Below, in pieces: positions 1-6,480 of a stretch of 7,937 nt of DNA (the stretch's first letter is position 1; every line of letters starts with the position of its first letter). Origin of the DNA: an uncultured Prevotella sp. (GTDB taxonomy: Bacteria; Bacteroidota; Bacteroidia; Bacteroidales; Bacteroidaceae); assembly GCA_934281565.1 (NCBI GenBank), contig CAKQXI010000112.1, positions 1 through 7,937 on the forward strand, given 5' to 3'. The translations under genes were made by a program, and so were the position numbers. The notes under the pieces are model-generated. The model saw only the letters and a list, made by a program, of their open reading frames with translations. It was not told the DNA's origin and ran no database searches.

Positions 1-783
1 CTGTTGTCCCTTCGAGTAAATCAAGTCGGTAGGTTCCATCATGATGGTAGTATCTTTCTCTGCTCCACTGGTGATATGCTCTTTCATACCTTGCAGCTTG
101 CGTACTTTCCAGTTCCTTATCTTCCAATGGTACTTGGAGTCGGAGATAGTGTCATATTGCACTTCCATCGCCGTAAGGTGACTCACCAGTTTCTTTTCCT
201 GAAACTTATCCAGACAGAAACCATATCCTTTCTTCATGTTGTTGTCATAGTGCTGGATGTAAGCAATGACACCTTTGTCCACTTGTATCTGCACGTTCTC
301 CGCCGATGTGTTCTTCTTCTTGTTCTTGTAAAGAGTCTCGAAGTTCATTCTTACCACAGTTCCATGCGGTATCACGTATGCCGAGAGTGTGTACGACAAG
401 GCGGAGAGGATGATACAAGTCATCATGTATGGACGCATGAGCCGCTTGAACGATACACCTGCTGCCAAGATAGCGATAATCTCGGAGTTGCCTGCCATCT
501 TTGAGGTAAAGAAGATGACAGCGATGAATACGAACAGGGCACTGAACAAGTTGGCGAAGTACGGTACGAAGTTGGCATAATAGTCGAATACGATAGCTCG
601 GAGGGGAGCATGGTATTCTGCGAACTTAGCCAAGTTGTCGTTTACATCGAAGACGATGGAAATAGAAATGATGAGGGCAATGGCAAAGAAATAGGTGCCC
701 AGGAATTTCTTGATGATGTACCTGTCCAATCGTTTGATGAAACGGAAAGGATTGAGTTTCCTTATGAACTGAAAAGTCTTCAT
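1..783 (-). CDS. lptG: LptF/LptG-family LPS export permease, C-terminal part beyond window
   Basis: Reading leftwards from an ATG at 783-781, an open frame of 261 codons runs off the window edge without a stop. The family (YjgP/YjgQ) forms the inner-membrane part of the Lpt ABC transporter that extracts lipopolysaccharide for transport to the outer membrane; full members are about 360 residues, so roughly the last 100, including the C-terminal membrane helices, are missing here. A basic N-terminus (about 1-27) precedes hydrophobic segments at about 28-46, 72-95 and 118-138. Between the second and third lies SKMAGNSEIIAILAAGVSF (95-112 region), which matches the coupling-helix region typical of the family. 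Residues from about 140 onward are hydrophilic, with strand-like alternation, as expected for the periplasmic jellyroll domain. It starts 1 nt after the tgt stop, so translational coupling is likely. Family assignment is firm; choosing LptG over LptF is not. Confidence 0.85.
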   Translation of the reverse strand, partial: MKTFQFIRKLNPFRFIKRLDRYIIKKFLGTYFFAIALIISISIVFDVNDNLAKFAEYHAPLRAIVFDYYANFVPYFANLFSALFVFIAVIFFTSKMAGNSEIIAILAAGVSFKRLMRPYMMTCIILSALSYTLSAYVIPHGTVVRMNFETLYKNKKKNTSAENVQIQVDKGVIAYIQHYDNNMKKGYGFCLDKFQEKKLVSHLTAMEVQYDTISDSKYHWKIRNWKVRKLQGMKEHITSGAEKDTTIMMEPTDLIYSKGQQ

Positions 784-784
784 T

Positions 785-1912
785 TTATATTCTTTGACCC
801 AACTGGTCGATTATAGAATTTTTCCATTGTACGAAGTCGCCTTGCTCGATATGATGACGAGCATCGGTAACAAGCCTGAGATAGAATGCAAGGTTATGGA
901 TGCTGGCGATTTGCATGGCAAGCAGTTCCTGTGCCTTGAATAGATGGTGCAAGTATGCCTTGGTGGTCATACGGTCTATATCACAACCGTCAGGGTCTAC
1001 GGGACTGAAGTCCATTTCCCATTTCTTGTTGCGCATATTCATCGTTCCATTATAAGTAAAGAGCATAGCGTTGCGACCATTGCGGGTTGGCATCACACAG
1101 TCAAACATATCCACGCCACGTTCTATGGCTTCGAGGATATTCTGTGGAGTACCCACGCCCATGAGGTAGCGAGGCTTGTCCTTAGGCAAGATCTCGTTCA
1201 CTACCTCTATCATTTCATACATCACCTCGGTAGGCTCTCCTACGGCAAGACCACCGATGGCATTACCGTCCGCTCCCTTGTCGGCAACGAACTTGGCAGC
1301 TTCCTTTCTTAATTCGGGGAAAGTACAACCTTGCACAATAGGGAAAAGGCTCTGGTTGTAGCCATAGAGAGGCTCTGTCTCATTGAAACGTTTGATGCAG
1401 CGGTCGAGCCAGCGTTGGGTCATTTCCAAACTCTTCTTGGCATACTGGAAGTCGCTTTGACCAGGAGGACACTCATCAAGTGCCATCATGATGTCCGCAC
1501 CAATGATACGTTCCGTATCCATCACGTTCTCAGGAGTGAAGATGTGTTTGCTTCCATCGATATGTGAACGGAATTCACAGCCTTCTTCACGCAGTTTTCT
1601 GATACCGGTGAGTGAGAATACTTGGAAACCTCCGCTATCGGTCAGGATAGGGCGATCCCAACCATTGAAGCCATGCAATCCACCTGCTGCTTTCAGTACT
1701 TCCAGTCCTGGGCGCAAGTACAGGTGATAAGTATTGCCGAGGATGATTTGTGCCTTCACTTGTTGGCGCAGTTCCTCGAAGTGAACTCCCTTTACTGTAC
1801 CAGCCGTACCCACGGGCATAAAGATAGGTGTCTTGATCTGTCCGTGGTCGGTGGTGATGATACCAGTACGGGCATCACTCGCTTTATCTGTTATCTGTAA
1901 TTCAAATTTCAT
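785..1912 (-). CDS. tgt: queuine tRNA-ribosyltransferase (tRNA-guanine transglycosylase)
   Basis: This 375-residue cytoplasmic enzyme exchanges guanine 34 of GUN-anticodon tRNAs for preQ1 (bacterial type) in queuosine synthesis, or for a salvaged base. The usual family length is about 370-385, so it is complete. Visible motifs are TDSGGFQVFS at 91-100 (general acid/base Asp92), MALDECPP at 143-150 (base-recognising Asp146 and Cys148), VQG at 193-195, GGLAVGEP at 220-227, and FDCVMPTRNGRN at 270-281 with nucleophile Asp271. The C-terminal zinc site is unusual. Where E. coli has three cysteines before AYLHHL, this protein has PVDPDGCDIDRMTTK with only Cys310, although the downstream SIHNL histidine (His339) is retained. 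I recall Bacteroidota homologues also lacking these cysteines, so this is probably a lineage trait and not damage. It begins 14 nt after lon and ends 1 nt before the permease, inside one transcription unit. Confidence 0.96.
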   Translation of the reverse strand: MKFELQITDKASDARTGIITTDHGQIKTPIFMPVGTAGTVKGVHFEELRQQVKAQIILGNTYHLYLRPGLEVLKAAGGLHGFNGWDRPILTDSGGFQVFSLTGIRKLREEGCEFRSHIDGSKHIFTPENVMDTERIIGADIMMALDECPPGQSDFQYAKKSLEMTQRWLDRCIKRFNETEPLYGYNQSLFPIVQGCTFPELRKEAAKFVADKGADGNAIGGLAVGEPTEVMYEMIEVVNEILPKDKPRYLMGVGTPQNILEAIERGVDMFDCVMPTRNGRNAMLFTYNGTMNMRNKKWEMDFSPVDPDGCDIDRMTTKAYLHHLFKAQELLAMQIASIHNLAFYLRLVTDARHHIEQGDFVQWKNSIIDQLGQRI

Positions 1913-1926
1913 GTCTGGTTTGTTGT

Positions 1927-4425
1927 CTATAATACGACTTGTACGTCGTCTTTTTTCTTTTGTTCTGGCTTGTTGTCCTTGATGGTGAAGTCAATGGGGT
2001 GTGCCACTTTCTCCTTTGTGAGAGCGAACTCCCATACATCGGCGACATTCTCAACATAGTGAAATTCCACTCCCTTTCGGTATTCCTCCGGTATCTCCTC
2101 GATGTCCTTTTGGTTTGCCTTGCACATCACGATGTCCGTTATCCCAGCACGCTTGGCAGCCAGTATCTTTTCCTTGATACCTCCTACAGGCAATACTTTT
2201 CCACGGAGTGTAATCTCACCAGTCATGGCTGTGTTCTTGCGAACTTTGCGCTGGGTCAGTGCCGAGGCAATGCTTGTGGCAATGGTGATACCTGCCGATG
2301 GACCATCTTTTGGCGTGGCTCCCTCTGGCACGTGAATATGGATGTTCCAGTTCTCGAACACACGATAGTCGACACCAAGTAAGTCGATGTGTGCCTTGAC
2401 ATATTCCAGTGCGATGACAGCCGACTCTTTCATCACGTCGCCTAAATTACCAGTTAGGGTTAGCTTGCCAGCCTTTCCTTTGCTTAACGAAGTCTCTATA
2501 AAGAGGATCTCACCACCTACGGATGTCCATGCCAATCCTGTAACGACACCGGCGTAACCATTGCCTTGGTAGATGTCACGGTTGAACGGAGGGTTGCCTA
2601 ATAACTCCTTTACTTCGGCTGGGGTGATGTTCGTGTTCTTAAGTTCTTCAGTGTAAGCCAACTTATATGCCATCTTTCTAAGCAGCTTGTTGATTTGCTT
2701 TTCCAGTTGTCGCACGCCACTTTCACGAGTGTAATGCTCAATGATGCACTCCAAGGCAGGCTTAGAGAACTTAATCTTGGGTGTGAACTTGGTAAGTCCT
2801 GTGTTCTCCAGTTCCCTTGGCAGCAAGTGTCGCTTGGCAATCTCGATTTTTTCTTCCGTGATATATCCGCCCACCTCTATCATTTCCATTCTGTCACGCA
2901 GTGCGCTTGGGATGGAACTGATGTCGTTGGCAGTGGCGATGAACAATACCTTTGACAAGTCGTAGTCCACATCCAGGTAGTTGTCATGGAATGCGTTGTT
3001 TTGTTCTGGGTCGAGCACTTCGAGCAGGGCGGAGGATGGATCTCCGTTGTATGTGCTACGAGTTATCTTGTCTATTTCGTCAAGGATGAACACAGGGTTG
3101 CTGCTTCCTGCCTTTTGGATGCTCTTGATGATGCGACCGGGCATTGCCCCGATATAAGTGCGGCGATGGCCTCGTATCTCCGCCTCGTCGTGCAGTCCAC
3201 CAAGCGACATACGTACATACTTGCGCTTGATAGCCTCGGCGATGCTCTTTCCTAAGCTGGTCTTGCCCACTCCGGGAGGGCCGTAGAGGCAGAGGATAGG
3301 ACTTTTCATGTCGCCACGCAAGGCTCTTACGGCAAGATACTCAAGGATGCGCTCTTTCACTTCCTTCATGCCATAGTGGTCTTTGTCCAAGATTTTCTTG
3401 GCACGCTTCAAGCTAAGGTCGTCCTTGGTGTAAGTGTTCCAAGGCAGGTCTACCATCGTCTGCAAGTAGTTCACTTGGATGGAGTAGTCGGGGCTTTGGG
3501 CATTGAGGGTGTCCAGTTTGGCAAATTCTTTCTTGAACACTTTCGCCGTAGCCTCGTCCCATTTCATTTTCTTGGCCTTTTCGAGCAGTTCTTTCTTTTC
3601 GGGATTGCCCTCGCTACCTCCAAGTTCCTCCCTGATGTTCTTGAGTTGTTGCTGCAAGAAATACTCACGTTGCTGCTCGTCAAGGTCCACACGAGTCTTT
3701 TGCTGGATTTCCGATTGTATGCGCAGCAGTTGCATTTCCTTGTGCTCTATCTTTAAGGCGGTGAGCATACGGTCAATGAGAGAGTCGGTCTCAAGCATCT
3801 TCACCTTGTCCTCCACATCAAAAGGCATGGTGCTGAATATATAGTTGGCTTGGATGGCTGGGTGGTTGATGTTGTTGAGCGCATATTCGGCTTCGGCTGG
3901 TATATCCTCGTTAGCGTGGATAAGGTCGATGGATTCCGAATACAATGTTGCTGCCAACGCTTGGAATTGCTCATTGCTTTCCTCTGGCCAGATTTCAGGC
4001 AAGCCAATGGCATCGACAGTATAGAAAGGTTCTTTCTGCATGATGCTGTTGAGCTTGCATCTTCCTAATGCTTGTATCACAACCGTGATGTTGTTGCCCT
4101 CTTGCCCCGGCAAGTCTATCATCTTGACCAGTCGTGCGAATACACCGATGGGGTATAAGTCGCTTTCGGTAGGATGCTCCGTGCTTTCGTTCTTTTGGAA
4201 AAAGATACAGAATACGTCGTCGGGGTGATCCTGCATATGGTTGATCATTGAGATGCTGCTGTCTCTGCCTACAAGGAGAGGTGCCAATACGGTAGGGAAC
4301 AATATGAAGTTGCGGGTGCATAAAGCTGGGTATATCCCCCGTTCTCTTTCTGTTACCAACGTGGAAGCATCGCCCTCGTAATCGGCAATCATCTGAAATT
4401 GTGCATTATTTAATTTCTTGTTCAT
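1927..4425 (-). CDS. lon: ATP-dependent protease Lon (LonA type)
   Basis: This 832-residue soluble AAA+ serine protease forms a hexamer that unfolds and degrades misfolded and short-lived regulatory proteins. Domain order is canonical: an N-terminal LON substrate-binding domain (about 30-230), a charged coiled-coil linker rich in Gln/Glu/Lys (about 230-310), the AAA+ module (about 345-600) and the protease domain (about 620-805). Motifs seen are Walker A GPPGVGKT at 382-389, Walker B VFILDE at 445-450, sensor-1 Asn500 in LFIATAN, likely arginine-finger residues in ALRDRM (508-513), and sensor-2 Arg572 in GVRQLEK. The catalytic dyad is Ser710 in PKDGPSAG and Lys753 in GGIKEK, matching the 43-residue spacing of the E. 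coli enzyme. A hydrophilic Lys/Asp-rich tail follows the protease domain. It is first in the lon-tgt-permease run, with no ribosome-binding motif, as is normal in Bacteroidota, and a consensus -7 element about 27 nt upstream. Confidence 0.98.
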   Translation of the reverse strand: MNKKLNNAQFQMIADYEGDASTLVTERERGIYPALCTRNFILFPTVLAPLLVGRDSSISMINHMQDHPDDVFCIFFQKNESTEHPTESDLYPIGVFARLVKMIDLPGQEGNNITVVIQALGRCKLNSIMQKEPFYTVDAIGLPEIWPEESNEQFQALAATLYSESIDLIHANEDIPAEAEYALNNINHPAIQANYIFSTMPFDVEDKVKMLETDSLIDRMLTALKIEHKEMQLLRIQSEIQQKTRVDLDEQQREYFLQQQLKNIREELGGSEGNPEKKELLEKAKKMKWDEATAKVFKKEFAKLDTLNAQSPDYSIQVNYLQTMVDLPWNTYTKDDLSLKRAKKILDKDHYGMKEVKERILEYLAVRALRGDMKSPILCLYGPPGVGKTSLGKSIAEAIKRKYVRMSLGGLHDEAEIRGHRRTYIGAMPGRIIKSIQKAGSSNPVFILDEIDKITRSTYNGDPSSALLEVLDPEQNNAFHDNYLDVDYDLSKVLFIATANDISSIPSALRDRMEMIEVGGYITEEKIEIAKRHLLPRELENTGLTKFTPKIKFSKPALECIIEHYTRESGVRQLEKQINKLLRKMAYKLAYTEELKNTNITPAEVKELLGNPPFNRDIYQGNGYAGVVTGLAWTSVGGEILFIETSLSKGKAGKLTLTGNLGDVMKESAVIALEYVKAHIDLLGVDYRVFENWNIHIHVPEGATPKDGPSAGITIATSIASALTQRKVRKNTAMTGEITLRGKVLPVGGIKEKILAAKRAGITDIVMCKANQKDIEEIPEEYRKGVEFHYVENVADVWEFALTKEKVAHPIDFTIKDNKPEQKKKDDVQVVL

Positions 4426-4452
4426 ATTTTGTTTAGAAACTCATTTGTCGTG

Positions 4453-4460
4453 CAAAGTTA
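4453..4460 (-). promoter_or_regulatory. -7 element of the lon-tgt-permease promoter
   Basis: Read on the minus strand, these bases are TAACTTTG, an exact match to the Bacteroidota primary-sigma -7 consensus TAnnTTTG. Transcription would start near 4446, giving a leader of about 20 nt before the lon ATG at 4425. A -33 TTTG box is not clear at the usual 19-20 nt spacing (ATGG is found there). I see no CIRCE-like heat-shock operator. The 159-bp region 4426-4584 also has to hold the start signals of the divergent trmN6. Confidence 0.65.
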
Positions 4461-4584
4461 CTCATTTTTATCGAATTTCCATCATTGATATAGATATTTT
4501 AATACAATGAGGTGTATTTTCCATGAAAAATATAAAATAAATGCCTTCTTTTATCGTTAAAAAGAGAAACAACGACTGTATAGA

Positions 4585-5274
4585 ATGACAAGTTTTCGCT
4601 TTAAACGTTTTGAGGTTAAGCAAGACCGCAGTGCCATGAAAGTGGGTACGGATGGTGTGTTGCTGGGGGCATGGGCTGAGGGCGGTCGCCGTATATTGGA
4701 TGTGGGTTCTGGCACAGGACTCATCGCATTGATGATGGCGCAACGTTTCCCCGATGCCGTGGTTGATGGCATTGATATAGATTGCGATGCTTGCGAGGAA
4801 GCTCGTGAGAATGCCTTGGCAAGTCCTTTTGCCGATAGGATAGGGATATTGAATAGTAGGTTGCAAGATTACCAAGCACCACTTTATGATGCTATCGTAA
4901 GCAATCCGCCTTTCTTTGTGGGTAGTCTGAAAAATCCTGACGAAAAGCGCTCCATGGCAAGACATACGGATAGTCTTCCTTTCAACGACTTGTTTGATGG
5001 AGTGAGACGGTTGTTGAAACCAGATGGTGTGTTCTCCGTCATTGTGCCACAAGAGGTAAAGGAGGATGTTGTGTCAGAGGGGTATATCGTTGGTTTTAGA
5101 TTAGTTAGACAATGTGCAGTCAAGACCGTGGAGCGGAAAAGTCCGAAACGTTATCTCTTGGCTTTCAGCATGGGCGGAGAGCGCACGCTCGTTTCGGAAG
5201 AAGGCATCCTGAATGCTGCCGACGGACAGCGTTCAGAATGGTATTCTAAATTGACAAAAGACTTCTATCTTTAG
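4585..5274 (+). CDS. trmN6: tRNA1(Val) adenine-37 N6-methyltransferase (YfiC/TrmN6 family)
   Basis: This 229-residue cytoplasmic class I SAM-dependent methyltransferase is the family that in E. coli makes m6A at position 37 of tRNA1(Val). The N-terminal signature FRFKRFEV...SAMKVGTDGVLLGAWA (4-31) is characteristic of YfiC. SAM motif I is LDVGSGTGLIAL (38-49), motif II is GIDID (62-66), the N6-adenine catalytic motif is NPPF (107-110), and the family's ARHTDSLPF follows at 125-133. Length agrees with the family (about 230-245). The ATG at 4585 sits directly before the conserved N-terminus and no better in-frame start is apparent. No TAnnTTTG element is visible upstream, so its promoter could not be assigned. 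It converges on the lipid-kinase gene with overlapping stops. The family call is firm; the exact tRNA target in this phylum is inferred. Confidence 0.93.
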   Translation: MTSFRFKRFEVKQDRSAMKVGTDGVLLGAWAEGGRRILDVGSGTGLIALMMAQRFPDAVVDGIDIDCDACEEARENALASPFADRIGILNSRLQDYQAPLYDAIVSNPPFFVGSLKNPDEKRSMARHTDSLPFNDLFDGVRRLLKPDGVFSVIVPQEVKEDVVSEGYIVGFRLVRQCAVKTVERKSPKRYLLAFSMGGERTLVSEEGILNAADGQRSEWYSKLTKDFYL

Positions 5275-6299
5275 ATGTTCAGCTTGCGTTGTACGAGCTT
5301 GCTCAAAGCCTCTACCTTTTTGCCTTGCTTGCTGATGTCGTCACGCACGGCATTGATGTCGTTGAAGAACTCGGCGAAAGCTGATTGTATGATGTTAGGC
5401 TTGCGGGCATTCTTGTCTGCGTTGGGGTTGACAACCATCTTGATGCCTTTTTCTTCGAGGTGTATGTCTATGTCGGCACCTGTCATTACTGGGTCTCCGT
5501 CATAGTGGATGACACCGGGTTTGCTACGGGTGATGCGTAGCTTCTTGCATTTGAAAGTCTTGATCTTTGAGTTCTTGTCCAGTGTCTTGTTGAACATATC
5601 GAAACTTACTTGCGGAGCTTCCAGTACATCGAAAGGTTCCATGATGATAACATCCATCAAACCATCACTCATGGAGGCTTGCGGTGCAATGTAGGCGTTG
5701 TTGCCATATTGTGATGCGTTGGCGCAAGAGATGAGGAACGCCTTGTATTGCTTGGTGCCTGTCTCGTCCTCAAGTGTGTAAGTCTCTGGCTTATATTTCA
5801 GTCCCTCGCGCAAGATGTTCTCGGCATAGCTGATAGGACCACGTTTCCCACTTTCGGCGAACTTCATGCTGACGAAAGCATCGAAGCCCATGCCACAAGT
5901 GCAGAAGAAAGGATAGTCGTTGATGACACCATAGTCGAGGTCATGGATTTCGCATTGGTTGATGACCTCCAAGCTTTTCTTGAGGTTCATGGGCAGGAGA
6001 AGATGGCGTGCCAGTCCGTTGCCCGAACCGCAAGGCAATATGCCGAGCGCAGTGTCTGAATGTACGATGGAGCGAGCAACCTCATTGACAGTGCCATCGC
6101 CACCAACGGCTACGACTATGTCCACATGGCGGTCTTTAGCCTCGCTTGCTATTTCCGAGGCATGGCCAGCTCTTTCCGTCGTTCTTATCTCGTAATCGAA
6201 AAGCTCCTTGTCCAGTGTAGAATCTATCAGGTTGGGGATGGCAGCTTTGCTGCTTGTTCCTGAAATAGGATTCATGATAAAAACTATTTTCTTCTTCAT
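5271..6299 (-). CDS. lipid kinase of the diacylglycerol/sphingosine kinase superfamily
   Basis: This 342-residue protein has the DAGK catalytic fold (LCB5/YegS/DgkB superfamily), which phosphorylates a lipid hydroxyl using ATP at the inner face of the membrane. Visible motifs are NPISG (10-14) at the first strand, the nucleotide-binding GGDGTVNEV (66-74), PCGSGNGLAR (89-98), CGMGFDA (135-141), the SDGLMDV region (211-217) and YDGDP (266-270), equivalent to the usual DGE catalytic-base motif. The GSGN loop resembles eukaryotic sphingosine kinases (AGSGNALA) more than YegS/DgkB (GT-NDFA). The fold should end near residue 295. About 45 further residues form a charged, helix-prone tail (FFNDINAVRDDISKQ..). 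It is divergent from spt, which suggests that the substrate is a sphingoid base, ceramide or diacylglycerol. No signal peptide is seen. The substrate cannot be fixed from sequence. Confidence 0.9.
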   Translation of the reverse strand: MKKKIVFIMNPISGTSSKAAIPNLIDSTLDKELFDYEIRTTERAGHASEIASEAKDRHVDIVVAVGGDGTVNEVARSIVHSDTALGILPCGSGNGLARHLLLPMNLKKSLEVINQCEIHDLDYGVINDYPFFCTCGMGFDAFVSMKFAESGKRGPISYAENILREGLKYKPETYTLEDETGTKQYKAFLISCANASQYGNNAYIAPQASMSDGLMDVIIMEPFDVLEAPQVSFDMFNKTLDKNSKIKTFKCKKLRITRSKPGVIHYDGDPVMTGADIDIHLEEKGIKMVVNPNADKNARKPNIIQSAFAEFFNDINAVRDDISKQGKKVEALSKLVQRKLNI

Positions 6300-6329
6300 G
6301 AGTTAGAAACTTTTGTGTAATTAGTGCTG

Positions 6330-6337
6330 CAAAATTA
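6330..6337 (-). promoter_or_regulatory. -7 element of the lipid-kinase promoter
   Basis: On the minus strand these bases read TAATTTTG, an exact TAnnTTTG match. Transcription would start near 6323, leaving a leader of about 24 nt before the ATG at 6299. No TTTG box is found at the standard 19-20 nt spacing; the nearest TTTG is only 12 nt upstream, too close to serve as -33. Confidence 0.6.
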
Positions 6338-6383
6338 ATAAAAATGCCTCAAAAAATGGTTTTTGTCACCTAAAAAAACGCTA

Positions 6384-6395
6384 AAAGTTAACTTT
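6384..6395. promoter_or_regulatory. 12-bp perfect palindrome between divergent promoters, possible operator
   Basis: AAAGTTAACTTT is a perfect palindrome lying nearly midway between the two divergent -7 elements (inner edges at 6337 and 6432). That puts it around -50 to -72 relative to both predicted transcription starts, a usual place for an activator or shared regulator. The region is very AT-rich with A-tracts, so chance palindromes are more likely; the site is only a candidate and no regulator is recognised. Confidence 0.3.
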
Positions 6396-6431
6396 CTTAG
6401 AAAAAATGATGTGTTCTTGGTTCTTTTTTTG

Positions 6432-6439
6432 TATCTTTG
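6432..6439 (+). promoter_or_regulatory. -7 element of the spt promoter
   Basis: TATCTTTG is an exact match to TAnnTTTG and sits just after a T-run. Transcription would start near 6446, giving an AT-rich leader of about 35 nt up to the ATG at 6481. The -33 position has no TTTG. This element also decides the spt start codon, because an in-frame ATG at 6406 lies upstream of it and would not be transcribed from here. Confidence 0.7.
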
Positions 6440-6480
6440 CACCCTGTAAACTTAGAAATATAAATGTACACCTATTAATA

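Noticed and set aside
4..504. 166-residue plus-strand open frame at the left edge
   Set aside because: It is the antisense shadow of the LptF/LptG-family permease, whose minus-strand frame is open throughout and has membrane segments and family motifs.
4501..4564. Short inverted repeats in the lon-trmN6 gap (AATAC/GTATT and CTTTT/AAAAG)
   Set aside because: Five-bp arms in AT-rich DNA are expected by chance; no link to a known operator.
4468..5052. 194-residue open frame on the minus strand opposite trmN6
   Set aside because: It lies antisense to a clear methyltransferase gene and its translation shows no recognisable family features.
6406..6480. Upstream in-frame ATG giving spt a 25-residue hydrophobic N-terminal extension (MMCSWFFFCIF..), like a membrane anchor
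   Set aside because: The stretch contains the TATCTTTG promoter element and its T-run; known SPT N-termini begin at MG.LQ, matching 6481.
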